Shown here in pieces: positions 1-8,055 of a DNA stretch of 21,637 nt (position 1 is the stretch's first letter; each line of letters starts with the position of its first letter). Where the stretch lies: the IMG/VR virus record IMGVR_UViG_3300044701_002503, positions 1-21,637 of that record; one strand, written 5' to 3'. Source of the stretch: a virus. Under the pieces are notes generated by a model. It did not search any database. It had not been told where the DNA came from and worked only from the letters and a program-made list of their open reading frames with translations. The position numbers and the translations under genes are program-made.

Positions 1-2320
1 TGCCTCCTGTGTACGAGAACCGCGGCCCAGGGCCCGCGTAGGCAGGCGCCGAGCCGGTGAGGGTGTTGAGGAACCAGTTGCCAGCAGCGGCAAGCGGTGA
101 GCCCTGGTTCATGGCTCGCACCTGCTCGACGTAGTTCTGTGTCGCCCTGGCCTGCTGGCCGTTACGACTGAGCTGCGAGCGCTGCGCTGGGCTGAGCTTG
201 ATGTCGTCGGGGTAGAAGTCGACTTGCTGCAGCAAGAACTGCTGAGGGCTGGTGCCGGCCTGCTTGGCTGCGCGGGTCACGGGTGCTGGCAGGGCCTGCC
301 CCTGCAGCGCAAGCGGCACCAGGCGGGCGGTTTCGGCTGCGCTCAGCACAGCCTCCCCCCGCCAGTTCGATAGCCGCTGCTCACGGTTGGGCATGTTGTC
401 CAACTGCGCCGACTGGTAGGTCGGTGATGCCTGCGCGCGGCGACCCGGCGGCGGCTTTGGCAGCTCTGGCCTGTCGGGGTCGGGCCTGGTTGGGCGCAAC
501 GGCACCACACTGGGCAGCCCGTTTGCCCCAGGGAACAGCGTCTTCCAGGTGGACGGAGCGTTCTTCTCGAAGCCCGACAGGGTGGTGCTGATCACCTGCT
601 GCGCCTCGGCTGGCGTCAGCTCGCGATCAAGCTGCCCGCGCTTGGCGTCAATCGCCTCGTAGACCGACTGCCGCAATGCGGCGCTCTGGCGGGCGGTGGA
701 TTCAGCAGAGTTGGCGTCGCCGGCCGCCATGAGCGCTTCGACCGAGGCCATTGACCTGCCGCCTTGTGAGGCCTGCATCGCCGCTGTCTTGAAGTCCGGG
801 TAGTAGCGCTCGAGGTTGGCCTTGATCTGGCGGGTGATGGCGCTCTCCAGCACACCGGCGCCAATGGGCAGGTCCTTCTTCTGCGACTCCTTGCGCCGCC
901 GCATCGCTGCGTAGTCGGCATCGAATTGAGCGCGGCGCTCCGGGGCGACCTTGTCGCGCTCCAACCGGTAGAGCTGGTCCCATTGCTTGGGGTTCCAGTC
1001 GCTTCCGTAGGCGGCATCTGCTTCCTGCAGGAACGAGGAACCGGCGTCGTCGGAGTAGCTGCGGTTGGTGACGTCCTCGCTGACGGAGGTGGCCTCCTTG
1101 ATGGCCTTGAGCTTTTCCAGCGGGTTTAGTGCTGCAAAGCGCGGATCGTTCAGGACGGCGTCGATGACCGCCTTCTTGCCTTCTCCGTCTGGCATCCCGA
1201 GGGTGGCCTCGGCTACCGCGCCGCCCAGCGCCTGGCCCAGCTGCTCCTGTTGCTGCTGCTGTTGCCGGTAGCGGATCTGGTCGTACTTGTCGTTCGACTC
1301 AAACAGCTCCAGCCCCAGCAACTGGCCGGCGGTTTGCCTGACGCCGTTGGCGTCCGGCGGGCCGATGGGAATCGCCCCCAGCAGCGATCTCATGCCCTGG
1401 TCCGGACGGCCGCTGGCGTCAACCGCCATGGCCGACGCGCTTTGAATCGCCTGCTGCTTGTACTTCTGGCCCTTGCCCGTGACGCCAAACTTGCGCGCCT
1501 CCTGGTCGAGGTAATCGCGCAGGGCATCGACGATCTGTGGGCTGGGGTAGCCCTGGGCCTTCAGCGCCGCAACCTTTGAGTAGAGGGTGGCGGCCATGAT
1601 CCGCGGCGCCGTCTCGTCGATGTAGGCGTTGTGGTCGTCGATCTGCTGGGTGGTGATCTTGTCCCACTGGGCGTTGACCTTCGGGACGACGTAATCGATC
1701 ACCCCCGGCGAGAACTCATCCAGGCCGAACCGCTGCAGGCCTTCCTGCAGGACGTTGGCCTTGAGCTGGTTGATGCGTGGGTCAGCCGGATCCAGCGGCG
1801 CCAGCTCGTCGCGGTTCTGCCGGTAGGCCCGCTGCATCTGCAGGGGGATGTCCTGGGCTGCCAGCTGGCTGAGCTGGTTCTGGCGACCGGCCGAGCGGAA
1901 CGGGTTGGCCCGATCCATCATCATCGCCGCGATCGGATCGCGACGTTCCAGCGCGCGGTTCTCGGCGGCGTACTGATCCGCTGATGCCATCATCTGGCGG
2001 TTGGCCAGCGTGTAGGCCTTCAGGGCTTCGTTCTGGCCCTGGCGGTATTCGTTGCTGGCGTACAGCTGCACGCCGTAATTCAGCAAGCTGGTCAGCTTCT
2101 CGCTGAAGGGTGCCAGCGCACGGGCGAACTGCTCGCCCTGGTCGTAGCCGCCGACGTTCTGCTTGGCCGGGGTATTGACCAGGCCAATGCTGTCGTTGGT
2201 CAGCCGCAGCGACTGCGGTTCAGCTGGCCGCGCGGGCTGGATCAGGCCCGGCTGGATGAACGCGGAGACCGGCCGGGCGGCGGGTTGGATCTGGCCAAGG
2301 GGTAGTTGTTCGTTTGCCAT
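1..2320 (-). CDS. Internal virion protein C, gp15-like (partial, runs off left edge)
   Basis: The frame opened by the ATG at 2320 stays open to the window edge, giving at least 773 residues with no stop. The start lies 3 nt after the stop of the gp14-like gene and has an AGGAGG site 10 nt upstream. It begins MANEQLPLGQIQPAARPVS. The rest is polar, helix-prone and rich in Q and A, with a Gln run (about residues 353-360, bases 1241-1264) and a segment RRDPIAAMMMDRANPF that recalls the DDPYAM segment near the N-terminus of T7 gp15. In T7, gp15 (747 aa) is part of the internal core and is ejected to form the trans-envelope DNA channel. The assignment rests mainly on its place right after gp14. 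A gp15-gp16 fusion or a much longer form cannot be excluded because the C-terminus is missing. Confidence 0.7.
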   Translation of the reverse strand, partial: MANEQLPLGQIQPAARPVSAFIQPGLIQPARPAEPQSLRLTNDSIGLVNTPAKQNVGGYDQGEQFARALAPFSEKLTSLLNYGVQLYASNEYRQGQNEALKAYTLANRQMMASADQYAAENRALERRDPIAAMMMDRANPFRSAGRQNQLSQLAAQDIPLQMQRAYRQNRDELAPLDPADPRINQLKANVLQEGLQRFGLDEFSPGVIDYVVPKVNAQWDKITTQQIDDHNAYIDETAPRIMAATLYSKVAALKAQGYPSPQIVDALRDYLDQEARKFGVTGKGQKYKQQAIQSASAMAVDASGRPDQGMRSLLGAIPIGPPDANGVRQTAGQLLGLELFESNDKYDQIRYRQQQQQQEQLGQALGGAVAEATLGMPDGEGKKAVIDAVLNDPRFAALNPLEKLKAIKEATSVSEDVTNRSYSDDAGSSFLQEADAAYGSDWNPKQWDQLYRLERDKVAPERRAQFDADYAAMRRRKESQKKDLPIGAGVLESAITRQIKANLERYYPDFKTAAMQASQGGRSMASVEALMAAGDANSAESTARQSAALRQSVYEAIDAKRGQLDRELTPAEAQQVISTTLSGFEKNAPSTWKTLFPGANGLPSVVPLRPTRPDPDRPELPKPPPGRRAQASPTYQSAQLDNMPNREQRLSNWRGEAVLSAAETARLVPLALQGQALPAPVTRAAKQAGTSPQQFLLQQVDFYPDDIKLSPAQRSQLSRNGQQARATQNYVEQVRAMNQGSPLAAAGNWFLNTLTGSAPAYAGPGPRFSYTGG

Positions 2321-2323
2321 GGG

Positions 2324-3223
2324 TCATCGACCTCCTAGTGCGCCAAGTCCTGAGAGGCCGGGCAAATCGGGCACGCCTCCCACGCCGAGGCCGGAAGAGC
2401 CCGGCTTGCCGCTGCTGGTGAACTTCTGCAGGCCCTGCCAGACGCCCAGGCCCGTATTGATGCCGCCCAGCACCGCGCTGCCCATCGAAAGATTCGCGGC
2501 GGCCTGGCTGGGGCCAGCGCCCGTCATCGACGGCGGCTGCGGCATCACCAGCGTTGGCAGCGGCGCAAACGGTCGGATCGGGTCCTGATACGGCGCCGGC
2601 TCGTAGAACTGCTGGCTGTTGTATTTGCTCAGGTAGCCGGCCACCAGTGAGGCCTGCTCGCGCGTGTACTGCCGCTCGCGGAAGTTCTGGTTGATCTGCT
2701 TCAGCGACTCGAAGTCGCCCAGCTGACGGGCGTAGTCATTGACCAAGCGGTCGACGCTGTTGCCTTCCTGCCCAGTGGCCACCACGGCGGCCTGGGCCTT
2801 CATTGCCTGGTGGGCGTACTGGTAGGCGGCAACGGCATCCTGCGAGGCCTGCTCGCGGATGCCTTCGCTAAGAGCCTGCGACTGCTGGGCGTAGTCCGCC
2901 ATCGCCGCCGTGCGGGTAAAGCGCACCACCTCAGCCTGCCTGTAGGCCTTGGTCAGCTCAAAGTTGCGCAGCGAGTTGACGTAGCCGAGGTTGGAGTTGT
3001 AGTTGACCAGCTCCGCCCAGTAGCGGTACTTGCTCTGGGTGTTGGCGATGCGCGCGTTTGTCCTGGCGCTCCAGCGCGCGTACCGGTCCGTTGCCTTCTG
3101 GTACTTGAGCTGATCTCTGTAGTTCTGCTTCTGCTGGGCGTTCTGGGCGCCGGCACCGGCCATGCCCATGCCGGTGGAAACGGCTGAAATGCCAAGCGCG
3201 ATTGCGTCATCCCATCCGAACAT
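2324..3223 (-). CDS. Internal virion protein B, gp14-like
   Basis: A 299-aa protein starting MFGWDDAIALGISAVSTGMG. The start at 3223 was chosen over a longer in-frame opening because GGGAGG lies just upstream and the ATG overlaps the preceding stop by 1 nt (TGATG). A short hydrophobic, Gly/Ala-rich N-terminus is followed by a long Gln- and Ala-rich helical region (about residues 30-190). This includes ATGQEGNSVDRLVNDY, a Gly-Ser turn like that seen in podoviral internal virion protein B proteins. The last 60 residues are Gly/Pro-rich and low in complexity. In T7, gp14 (196 aa) enters the outer membrane during ejection; this one is longer because of the C-terminal tail. It sits between the gp13-like and gp15-like genes, as in T7. 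Confidence 0.8.
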   Translation of the reverse strand: MFGWDDAIALGISAVSTGMGMAGAGAQNAQQKQNYRDQLKYQKATDRYARWSARTNARIANTQSKYRYWAELVNYNSNLGYVNSLRNFELTKAYRQAEVVRFTRTAAMADYAQQSQALSEGIREQASQDAVAAYQYAHQAMKAQAAVVATGQEGNSVDRLVNDYARQLGDFESLKQINQNFRERQYTREQASLVAGYLSKYNSQQFYEPAPYQDPIRPFAPLPTLVMPQPPSMTGAGPSQAAANLSMGSAVLGGINTGLGVWQGLQKFTSSGKPGSSGLGVGGVPDLPGLSGLGALGGR

Positions 3224-3681
3224 CAGACCGCCTCCCTGCAGAAGTAACGAAACAGCTGGGCATACGGCCCGTGCGGCTCCGGCGTGTGAACCGTGAAGCC
3301 GAGGAATCGCAGCCACGCCACCGAGTCGTGGTTGGCCGCAAACACCCAGTTGTGCAGCAGCTTCCAGTCATCCAGCAGGTGATCAACCCACTGGCGCCCG
3401 GTGCGCAGGAACTGGATGCGGTGGCTGCGCGACGACAGCAGGCCATCAGTGCCAAGCAGCCACACCTGCCCAGCGCCAGAGTCCGGGCAGACGCCGCAAG
3501 CCCCCACCAAGACGCCGTCGTCGCCCTCGATGCCCCAGCGCACCAGGCTGCTGTTCCAGCTGGTAAACACCGCCTCCGATGCGCCCAGCCCATGGCTGGC
3601 CTGCGCCTCCCTGCGGTCTGATGCCCGCAGCCAGTGGGCCATGGCGGCAACCTCGTCGTCGGTGGGATGGGTGAACTTCAT
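3223..3681 (-). CDS. Internal virion protein A, gp13-like (acyltransferase-like fold)
   Basis: A 152-aa protein starting MKFTHPTDDEVAAMAHWLRA. Its ATG overlaps the tail-tube B stop (ATGA) and its own TGA overlaps the next ATG (TGATG), so translation is probably coupled. The C-terminal half contains NWVFAANHDSVAWLRFLGF, which fits the asparagine-x(n)-WL-x-x-LGF pattern of the DUF2833/internal core protein A family and resembles GNAT-type acetyltransferases. T7 gp13 is 138 aa and is needed for virion morphogenesis. Any catalytic role is unproven. Position between gp12 and gp14 is the strongest support. Confidence 0.72.
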   Translation of the reverse strand: MKFTHPTDDEVAAMAHWLRASDRREAQASHGLGASEAVFTSWNSSLVRWGIEGDDGVLVGACGVCPDSGAGQVWLLGTDGLLSSRSHRIQFLRTGRQWVDHLLDDWKLLHNWVFAANHDSVAWLRFLGFTVHTPEPHGPYAQLFRYFCREAV

Positions 3682-6191
3682 TGGAGTGACTTGGCCTTGC
3701 CGGTGATCAGGCCCACCCATTCGCAAGTGGAGAACTTGCAGGGCAGGGCGGTGGCGTTGTGGATCTCGACCACGCAGTTCTCGCCCTTCGACAGGATCGG
3801 GATCGTGAACACCCCCTCGCGGTAGCGCTTGTTCTCGTTCGCCGTGTCGAAGTTCCAGGCGTCTTCGCCGATCTCGCTGTTGCGGCTGCCCAGTGATGTG
3901 CCGGTGTACTTGTAAATCGCGGTGCTGCGGCGCTCCGCCATCACGTGCGCCTCGAAGTAGTCCGTCTCGTGGAAGCGGAGCATCGCCTTGCGCACCTGCG
4001 TCCGCAGCGAGTTCGAGGCAGCCTTCCCGCCCCCTGCATCGCGGTAGGTCTTGAACCGCGTGAAGCGGTAGTGGAAGTCGTACACCTCCCCGAAGAACAC
4101 GCTCTTGGCAGACCAGTCGCCTCGAGCTGTGATCGTGTTGCCAGTGCTGGCCTCGCCCAGCAGCACGCCGCCGTTGCTGGTGGCAAAGCTGCTCCAGGCC
4201 TGTGTCTTGGCCCGGATCGTGAACGGCAGCGTCCAGGTGGTGGTGTTGGCGGTGGCGTTGTACGTCCCGGCCGCCACGCGGATCGCAGCGGGAGTGTCCG
4301 TGGTGGTGGACACCCACCGATCAAGCAGCAGGGGCGTTGGCTTGGTCGCGCTCTCTGCGGTCTGATCAGCGATTGGCGCCTTCTCCAGCCACACCTCGGT
4401 GCCGTACTGCACAAGCAGGTAGAGCGCTTCCTGGATCGCCAGGATCTGCAGCACCTTGTCGGCGCCGCTCAGCTTCCAGTGGCTCCAGCTGTTCTGGATG
4501 CGCTCGTAGCCGTTGCCGGTGGAGCGGATGAAGAACTTCTGGGTGTAGACGCGGTTGAGGTAGCCGCTCTTGTCGCTGATGGCGTACCAGCTGTTGCTGG
4601 TGTTATCGACCGCGATGCGGAAGATGCCGCCTGGCACGTAAGCGCTCACCTGCTGCGTCAGGTCCTGCGCGTCGGCCGTGATTGAGGTGCCGTTGCCACG
4701 GATGCTGAACTCCCGGAACTTCGTCCAGTCGCCATCGGTCTGGGCGAACACGATGCCGTTGGCCACCTGCACCGGCCGGCAGCGCGTGTCGATCTCGTAC
4801 TGGGTGAGCGTGGTCAGCTGCGCCGTCACCGACGTCAGACTGGTGTCATTGCTGCTCAGGCGGAACTGCGTCTGATCCGAGAACAGGATCAGCTCGTCCT
4901 GAAATGGGACGGCATAACGCAGCACGCTGACCCGGGTGCCGCTGGCCGCCAGGTCAATCGGATCGGTTGCCAGGGTGGTGGTGACCGTCTCTGGGAAGAA
5001 CTCAAAGAACTCGCCCGGGCGGCTGAGCACAAGGTTCTCGTCGGCCAGGATCCCCAGCCGGTTCTTAAACACGAAGATGTCCTGGATGCCCTTGCCGATA
5101 AAGCTGGGATCCGGCGCCGTCTCGTAATCGCCGCAGGTGCGGTCGCCCCACTTCTTCAGCGTCAGGCCGGTGGCCACCGTCGAGCCATCCATCGGCCCAA
5201 AGTGGAACGTGCCATCCGGCTTGCGCACCAGCACGTGCGGCATCGTGCTGGCCTTGATCTGGTACTCCATGCCAGGCGCCACGGTTTCGATCCAGGCGCC
5301 CTCGCCAAAGGTGCCAGCGCCGGTGCGTGGCTTGAACTGGACGTAGTAGCCGTCCCACTTGTTGCCGGGATCACCGGTGACGTTGACCTGATACCCCTCA
5401 GGCGCAATCGTTGGCAGCTCGGTGAACGCCTGCACGCTGCTGGTGATGGCTGTGATGTCGGCGTTCGCCCGGGCGTCAGTTGCGGCGATCGTCATCGCGC
5501 TGCTGCTTTTGAAATGCAGCACCGACCCCGAGCGCACGATCGTCACGCCGCTGACGCCAGCCAGGCCGGTCTTGATGTTCTCGGCGATGTCGGCCGCCGA
5601 GATCTTGACCTCAGTCGCCACGTTGTTGACCACGATCACAGCGGCCGTTGCCGTGGTCACGGTGACCGTCGTGCCGTTCAGGGTGACCTTGTAGGTCTGG
5701 CCGTAGTTGGCGGCCTTCACCCAGACCAGCGCCTCGTGCGTCGATGGCCGCGGGGTCGCCGGCGCCACCAGGGCGGAGTCGGTGTCGGGCACCGCCTTCA
5801 CGTTGCTGACGAACGTGTAGTCGCCGATCGAGACCGCTCGGATGTCGTTCTTGGCGCTGACGACACTGCTCAGGTAGGTGTAGGCGCCGGCCGCTGCGGT
5901 GACGGTGTACTCCGTGCCAGCCAGGTCGAACACCCGGATCGCGGTCTTGCTGATCACCGCCAGGTACTTCTCTGTGCTGTCGCGCAGGATCGAGTGGATG
6001 AACACGTCGCCCAGATCGCTGGTGCTGACCTTCGCCAGCGACTGCGTCGGCTCGCGTTTGCGCAGGCCCTCCGAGATCGAGCTGTAGCCGTTGACCTGGA
6101 TCTCGCCCTGCGTTGGATCGCGCTGAGCATCAGGCTGCTGGCTGATGCCCTGGAACAGGTTGGAGAGCGTGTAGGAGAAGAGCTCAGCCAA
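3678..6191 (-). CDS. Tail tubular protein B, gp12 (nozzle)
   Basis: An 837-aa protein starting MAELFSYTLSNLFQGISQQP. GISQQPD, QVNGYSS, GLRKREP and YLAVIS-x(4)-IRVFDLAGTEY match the conserved N-terminal region of T7 gp12 (794 aa), which forms the tail nozzle below gp11. The start codon is TTG at 6191. A TAA lies immediately upstream in frame, no ATG occurs in the conserved N-terminus, and a strong GGGGGAGGG site sits about 8 nt upstream, so TTG is well supported. It overlaps gp11 by 8 nt. The C-terminal third is rich in beta-strand patterns, as expected for the nozzle platforms. Confidence 0.96.
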   Translation of the reverse strand: MAELFSYTLSNLFQGISQQPDAQRDPTQGEIQVNGYSSISEGLRKREPTQSLAKVSTSDLGDVFIHSILRDSTEKYLAVISKTAIRVFDLAGTEYTVTAAAGAYTYLSSVVSAKNDIRAVSIGDYTFVSNVKAVPDTDSALVAPATPRPSTHEALVWVKAANYGQTYKVTLNGTTVTVTTATAAVIVVNNVATEVKISAADIAENIKTGLAGVSGVTIVRSGSVLHFKSSSAMTIAATDARANADITAITSSVQAFTELPTIAPEGYQVNVTGDPGNKWDGYYVQFKPRTGAGTFGEGAWIETVAPGMEYQIKASTMPHVLVRKPDGTFHFGPMDGSTVATGLTLKKWGDRTCGDYETAPDPSFIGKGIQDIFVFKNRLGILADENLVLSRPGEFFEFFPETVTTTLATDPIDLAASGTRVSVLRYAVPFQDELILFSDQTQFRLSSNDTSLTSVTAQLTTLTQYEIDTRCRPVQVANGIVFAQTDGDWTKFREFSIRGNGTSITADAQDLTQQVSAYVPGGIFRIAVDNTSNSWYAISDKSGYLNRVYTQKFFIRSTGNGYERIQNSWSHWKLSGADKVLQILAIQEALYLLVQYGTEVWLEKAPIADQTAESATKPTPLLLDRWVSTTTDTPAAIRVAAGTYNATANTTTWTLPFTIRAKTQAWSSFATSNGGVLLGEASTGNTITARGDWSAKSVFFGEVYDFHYRFTRFKTYRDAGGGKAASNSLRTQVRKAMLRFHETDYFEAHVMAERRSTAIYKYTGTSLGSRNSEIGEDAWNFDTANENKRYREGVFTIPILSKGENCVVEIHNATALPCKFSTCEWVGLITGKAKSLQ

Positions 6192-6846
6192 TTAACCGCC
6201 CTCCCCCAGGCCCACGCAGCAGGCCGTAGCCCGGGCTGTAGGTCGGAATGGGCCGCAGGCCAGGGCCGCCCGTCAGCAGGTTGTACTGCTCGTTCTCGGC
6301 CTCCATCCGCAGCAGTTCATTCAGTGCCGCCTGCTCGTCGACAGCGGTGAACTTGAACAGCGAGTCCGAGCTCAGCACCCGATCGCTGAAGACGCGCGCG
6401 GAGCGCACCGTCACCCAGCGGTTGAACGGCTCAGGGCAGTCGTCCCACGGCAGAAGAAAGACGACGTCCGCCTCGATCTTGCTGATGTCGGCCGCCAGCA
6501 CTGATGTGCGCTTCTCGCGGTCGTACACCGTCGTGCCGCGCAGCTGAAAGCGATTGGCCCAGCGATACGGGTCCGGCGACCAGCGCACAACGTTGGCCGG
6601 CACCGTGATCTTGCTGGTGGCGGCGTCTTTGGTGAAGGGGTAGGAAGCCTCACTGTTCCACCCCCAGCCCCTCGACTGCCCTTCCTTGTGGAACTCGAGC
6701 AGGGTGCGCTCGGCGATTCGGGCCTCGGCGATCTGCTCGTTCTCGAGCGTGTCAACCGGCGCCTCGCCGATGTTCTCCAGCAGCACGTTGACCGCCTCAA
6801 GCAAGGTGGTCCGCCCCGGCGTCACAGACTGATTGGCGGTGCCCAT
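6184..6846 (-). CDS. Tail tubular protein A, gp11 (gatekeeper/adaptor)
   Basis: A 220-aa protein. LLEAVNVLLENIGEAPVDTL near the N-terminus and QSRGWGWN, VYDREKRT and PEPFNRWVTVRSARVFSDR further on match T7 gp11 (196 aa), the 12-subunit ring joining the portal to the nozzle. The ATG at 6846 keeps the N-terminal extension before AVN about as long as in T7. No clear Shine-Dalgarno is visible, and a CCCCGTA promoter-like motif ends only 6 nt upstream. It follows the terminator downstream of the capsid gene. Confidence 0.95.
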   Translation of the reverse strand: MGTANQSVTPGRTTLLEAVNVLLENIGEAPVDTLENEQIAEARIAERTLLEFHKEGQSRGWGWNSEASYPFTKDAATSKITVPANVVRWSPDPYRWANRFQLRGTTVYDREKRTSVLAADISKIEADVVFLLPWDDCPEPFNRWVTVRSARVFSDRVLSSDSLFKFTAVDEQAALNELLRMEAENEQYNLLTGGPGLRPIPTYSPGYGLLRGPGGGRLIG

Positions 6847-6852
6847 TTGCTC

Positions 6853-6865
6853 TACGGGGCCGTGG
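6853..6865 (-). promoter_or_regulatory. Candidate phage promoter copy before gp11
   Basis: On the minus strand this reads CCACGGCCCCGTA, sharing the CCCCGTA core with the sites before ssb, the 63-aa gene and capsid. It lies between the capsid terminator and the gp11 ATG, where restarting late transcription would make sense. It is the most divergent minus-strand copy (10 of 13 against the capsid copy), and the start codon is only 6 nt away. Confidence 0.45.
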
Positions 6866-6886
6866 CACTCACTCTACGAGGCGCAC

Positions 6887-6914
6887 AAAAAAGGGGCCAG
6901 CCGTAGCCAGCCCC
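6887..6914 (-). terminator. Intrinsic terminator after the capsid gene
   Basis: The minus strand has an 8-bp stem, GGGGCTGG/CTGGCCCC (two wobble pairs), with a 6-nt CTACGG loop, followed directly by six T. It begins about 20 nt after the capsid stop. This matches the position of the T7 late terminator T-phi, which sits just after gene 10 and limits read-through into the tail genes. Confidence 0.85.
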
Positions 6915-6934
6915 ATGCGTCTTGCGCCAGGCGC

Positions 6935-7945
6935 TCAGGGGATGTTGACGCGATACGCGGCCTCTGCGCGCAGCACGCCCATGCCCAAGGCTTGGCGCGC
7001 AACCATCAGAGTGGCCTGCATCTGGATGTTCCAGTCGCCGCTGGTGACCTGCAGAGATGGCTCCATCAGGGTCACGACGCCAACCGCCTCCTTGTTGAAT
7101 ACAAGGCCGCGGCACTTGGACAGATCCTGCGCGTAGTCGGCGTTGGTGTCGCCGGTGACGTTGGTGTAGGCAGCCTGTGTCACGTGGTTGGACATGAACA
7201 CCGGGATGCCCGCCACCTGCAGGGTCCGGCCGGTTGCGATCGAGCCGTTGGATCCGCTTGCGCCGTTGAAGTCGGCATTGATCGCGCGGCTGGACTGCGA
7301 GATGCAGAAGTATTCCGTTGGCGGGAACACTGCATAGAGGCTGTCCGTGGGGACGTCCTTCGACTCGAAGTTCACCCGTGCGGCGAACAGCGCATCCACC
7401 AGTTCGTCGCCCTTGGCCTGGTTGGTGGCCGCGGCATAGCCGGCTGTCAGGGTCTTGGTGGCGCCGATGCGGCCAGCGTTGCCGGCCTTGGCCAGCGGCT
7501 CAGTGGTCTTGCCGGCGGCGGCATAGATCATCCGAGCTACGCGCTTATCAAATTCGTACGCAAGAGCCCTGCCCAGCTCAGTTGTGTAGATCTGGCGCAC
7601 GTCGTAGTACGCCATGAGCTCGTCGATTTCCGCCACAGCGGTATCGGCGATCATCAGGCCATCGAGCTCAATGATCCGCTCGTTCAGGTCGGAAGGGCTG
7701 TTGCCTTCCCCTAGGATTGGAACCCCGGCCGAGTGGTAGCGAGCGCTCATCTTGCCCGTGATCGGGAAAGCAACGCTCTTGCCATTGCGGATGTTCCGCT
7801 CGCGAGTTTTGCCGCGGAATACCGTCGTTCTCTGGAAGGCGTCAAGAACTTCAGCCGCTCCGAGTTTCAAGAACAAGGCGCGCGTATCGCCGGCGCCTTG
7901 GATTTGACCAAGCCGCTGAAGCGCGGCATCTGGAGGGGTAGCCAT
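6935..7945 (-). CDS. Major capsid protein, gp10A-like
   Basis: A 336-aa protein, close to T7 gp10A (345 aa), beginning MATPPDAALQRLGQIQGAGD. RTTVFRGKTRERNIRNGKSV, followed by SARYHSAGVPI, is the typical N-arm/E-loop region of T7-type HK97-fold capsids. ELDGLMIADTAVAEIDELMA and VRQIYTTELGRALAYEFDKR form the spine region, and the protein ends AYRVNIP. It lies between scaffold and terminator. It has no Shine-Dalgarno. Its 5' leader holds a hairpin and a 12-bp palindrome downstream of a promoter-like motif. I see no convincing frameshift signal for a gp10B form. Confidence 0.96.
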   Translation of the reverse strand: MATPPDAALQRLGQIQGAGDTRALFLKLGAAEVLDAFQRTTVFRGKTRERNIRNGKSVAFPITGKMSARYHSAGVPILGEGNSPSDLNERIIELDGLMIADTAVAEIDELMAYYDVRQIYTTELGRALAYEFDKRVARMIYAAAGKTTEPLAKAGNAGRIGATKTLTAGYAAATNQAKGDELVDALFAARVNFESKDVPTDSLYAVFPPTEYFCISQSSRAINADFNGASGSNGSIATGRTLQVAGIPVFMSNHVTQAAYTNVTGDTNADYAQDLSKCRGLVFNKEAVGVVTLMEPSLQVTSGDWNIQMQATLMVARQALGMGVLRAEAAYRVNIP

Positions 7946-7959
7946 GGTGATTCAGAAGA

Positions 7960-7980
7960 AAGAAGATTGGCTGTCTTCTT
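7960..7980 (-). promoter_or_regulatory. Hairpin in the capsid mRNA leader
   Basis: Perfect 7-bp stem AAGAAGA/TCTTCTT around a 7-nt loop, 14 nt upstream of the capsid ATG. With no Shine-Dalgarno in the leader, it may present or protect the start region or act as an RNA-processing site. Confidence 0.4.
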
Positions 7981-7999
7981 GCCCTCTGATCTGGGTTGC

Positions 8000-8011
8000 C
8001 TCCCTAGGGAG
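8000..8011. repeat. Perfect 12-bp palindrome CTCCCTAGGGAG
   Basis: Perfect inverted repeat centred between 8005 and 8006, 12 nt downstream of the promoter-like motif and 54 nt before the capsid ATG. It could be an operator, an RNA-processing signal or a transcript 5' structure. The minus-strand TAGGGAG also resembles the initiation region of T7 promoters, though the upstream part does not match. Confidence 0.4.
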
Positions 8012-8022
8012 ACCCATTCAGT

Positions 8023-8035
8023 TACGGGGTTGTAG
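8023..8035 (-). promoter_or_regulatory. Candidate phage RNA polymerase promoter before capsid
   Basis: The minus strand reads CTACAACCCCGTA followed by ACTG. The same 13-mer occurs exactly before the ssb gene. The CCCGTAA ending equals the end of the Syn5 RNA polymerase promoter as I recall it (ATTGGGCACCCGTAA). It lies 77 nt before the capsid ATG, where T7 has its strongest promoter (phi10). Confidence 0.6.
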
Positions 8036-8055
8036 AGCTGCCGCCCTGAAGATAC

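Noticed and set aside
1241-1264. CAG/CTG-like trinucleotide run as a repeat element
   Set aside because: It encodes a Gln-rich stretch in the gp15-like protein and mixes ctg, ctc and ttg codons; it is ordinary coding low complexity.
3223-4317. A 364-aa protein extending the gp13-like gene upstream
   Set aside because: The extra 212 residues overlap the end of gp12 in another frame; the ATG at 3681 overlaps the gp12 stop and gives the expected gp13 length.
926-6350. Long plus-strand open frames opposite the morphogenesis genes (for example 5202-6350)
   Set aside because: They are antisense shadows in high-GC DNA; the minus-strand frames give clear gp11, gp12 and gp13-gp15 homologs, and the plus frames show no recognisable motifs.
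6852-6940. Frameshift extension of the capsid protein (gp10B-like)
   Set aside because: A CCCC lies next to the stop, but there is no convincing slippery heptamer, and the extension would run through the terminator stem without recognisable domain content.
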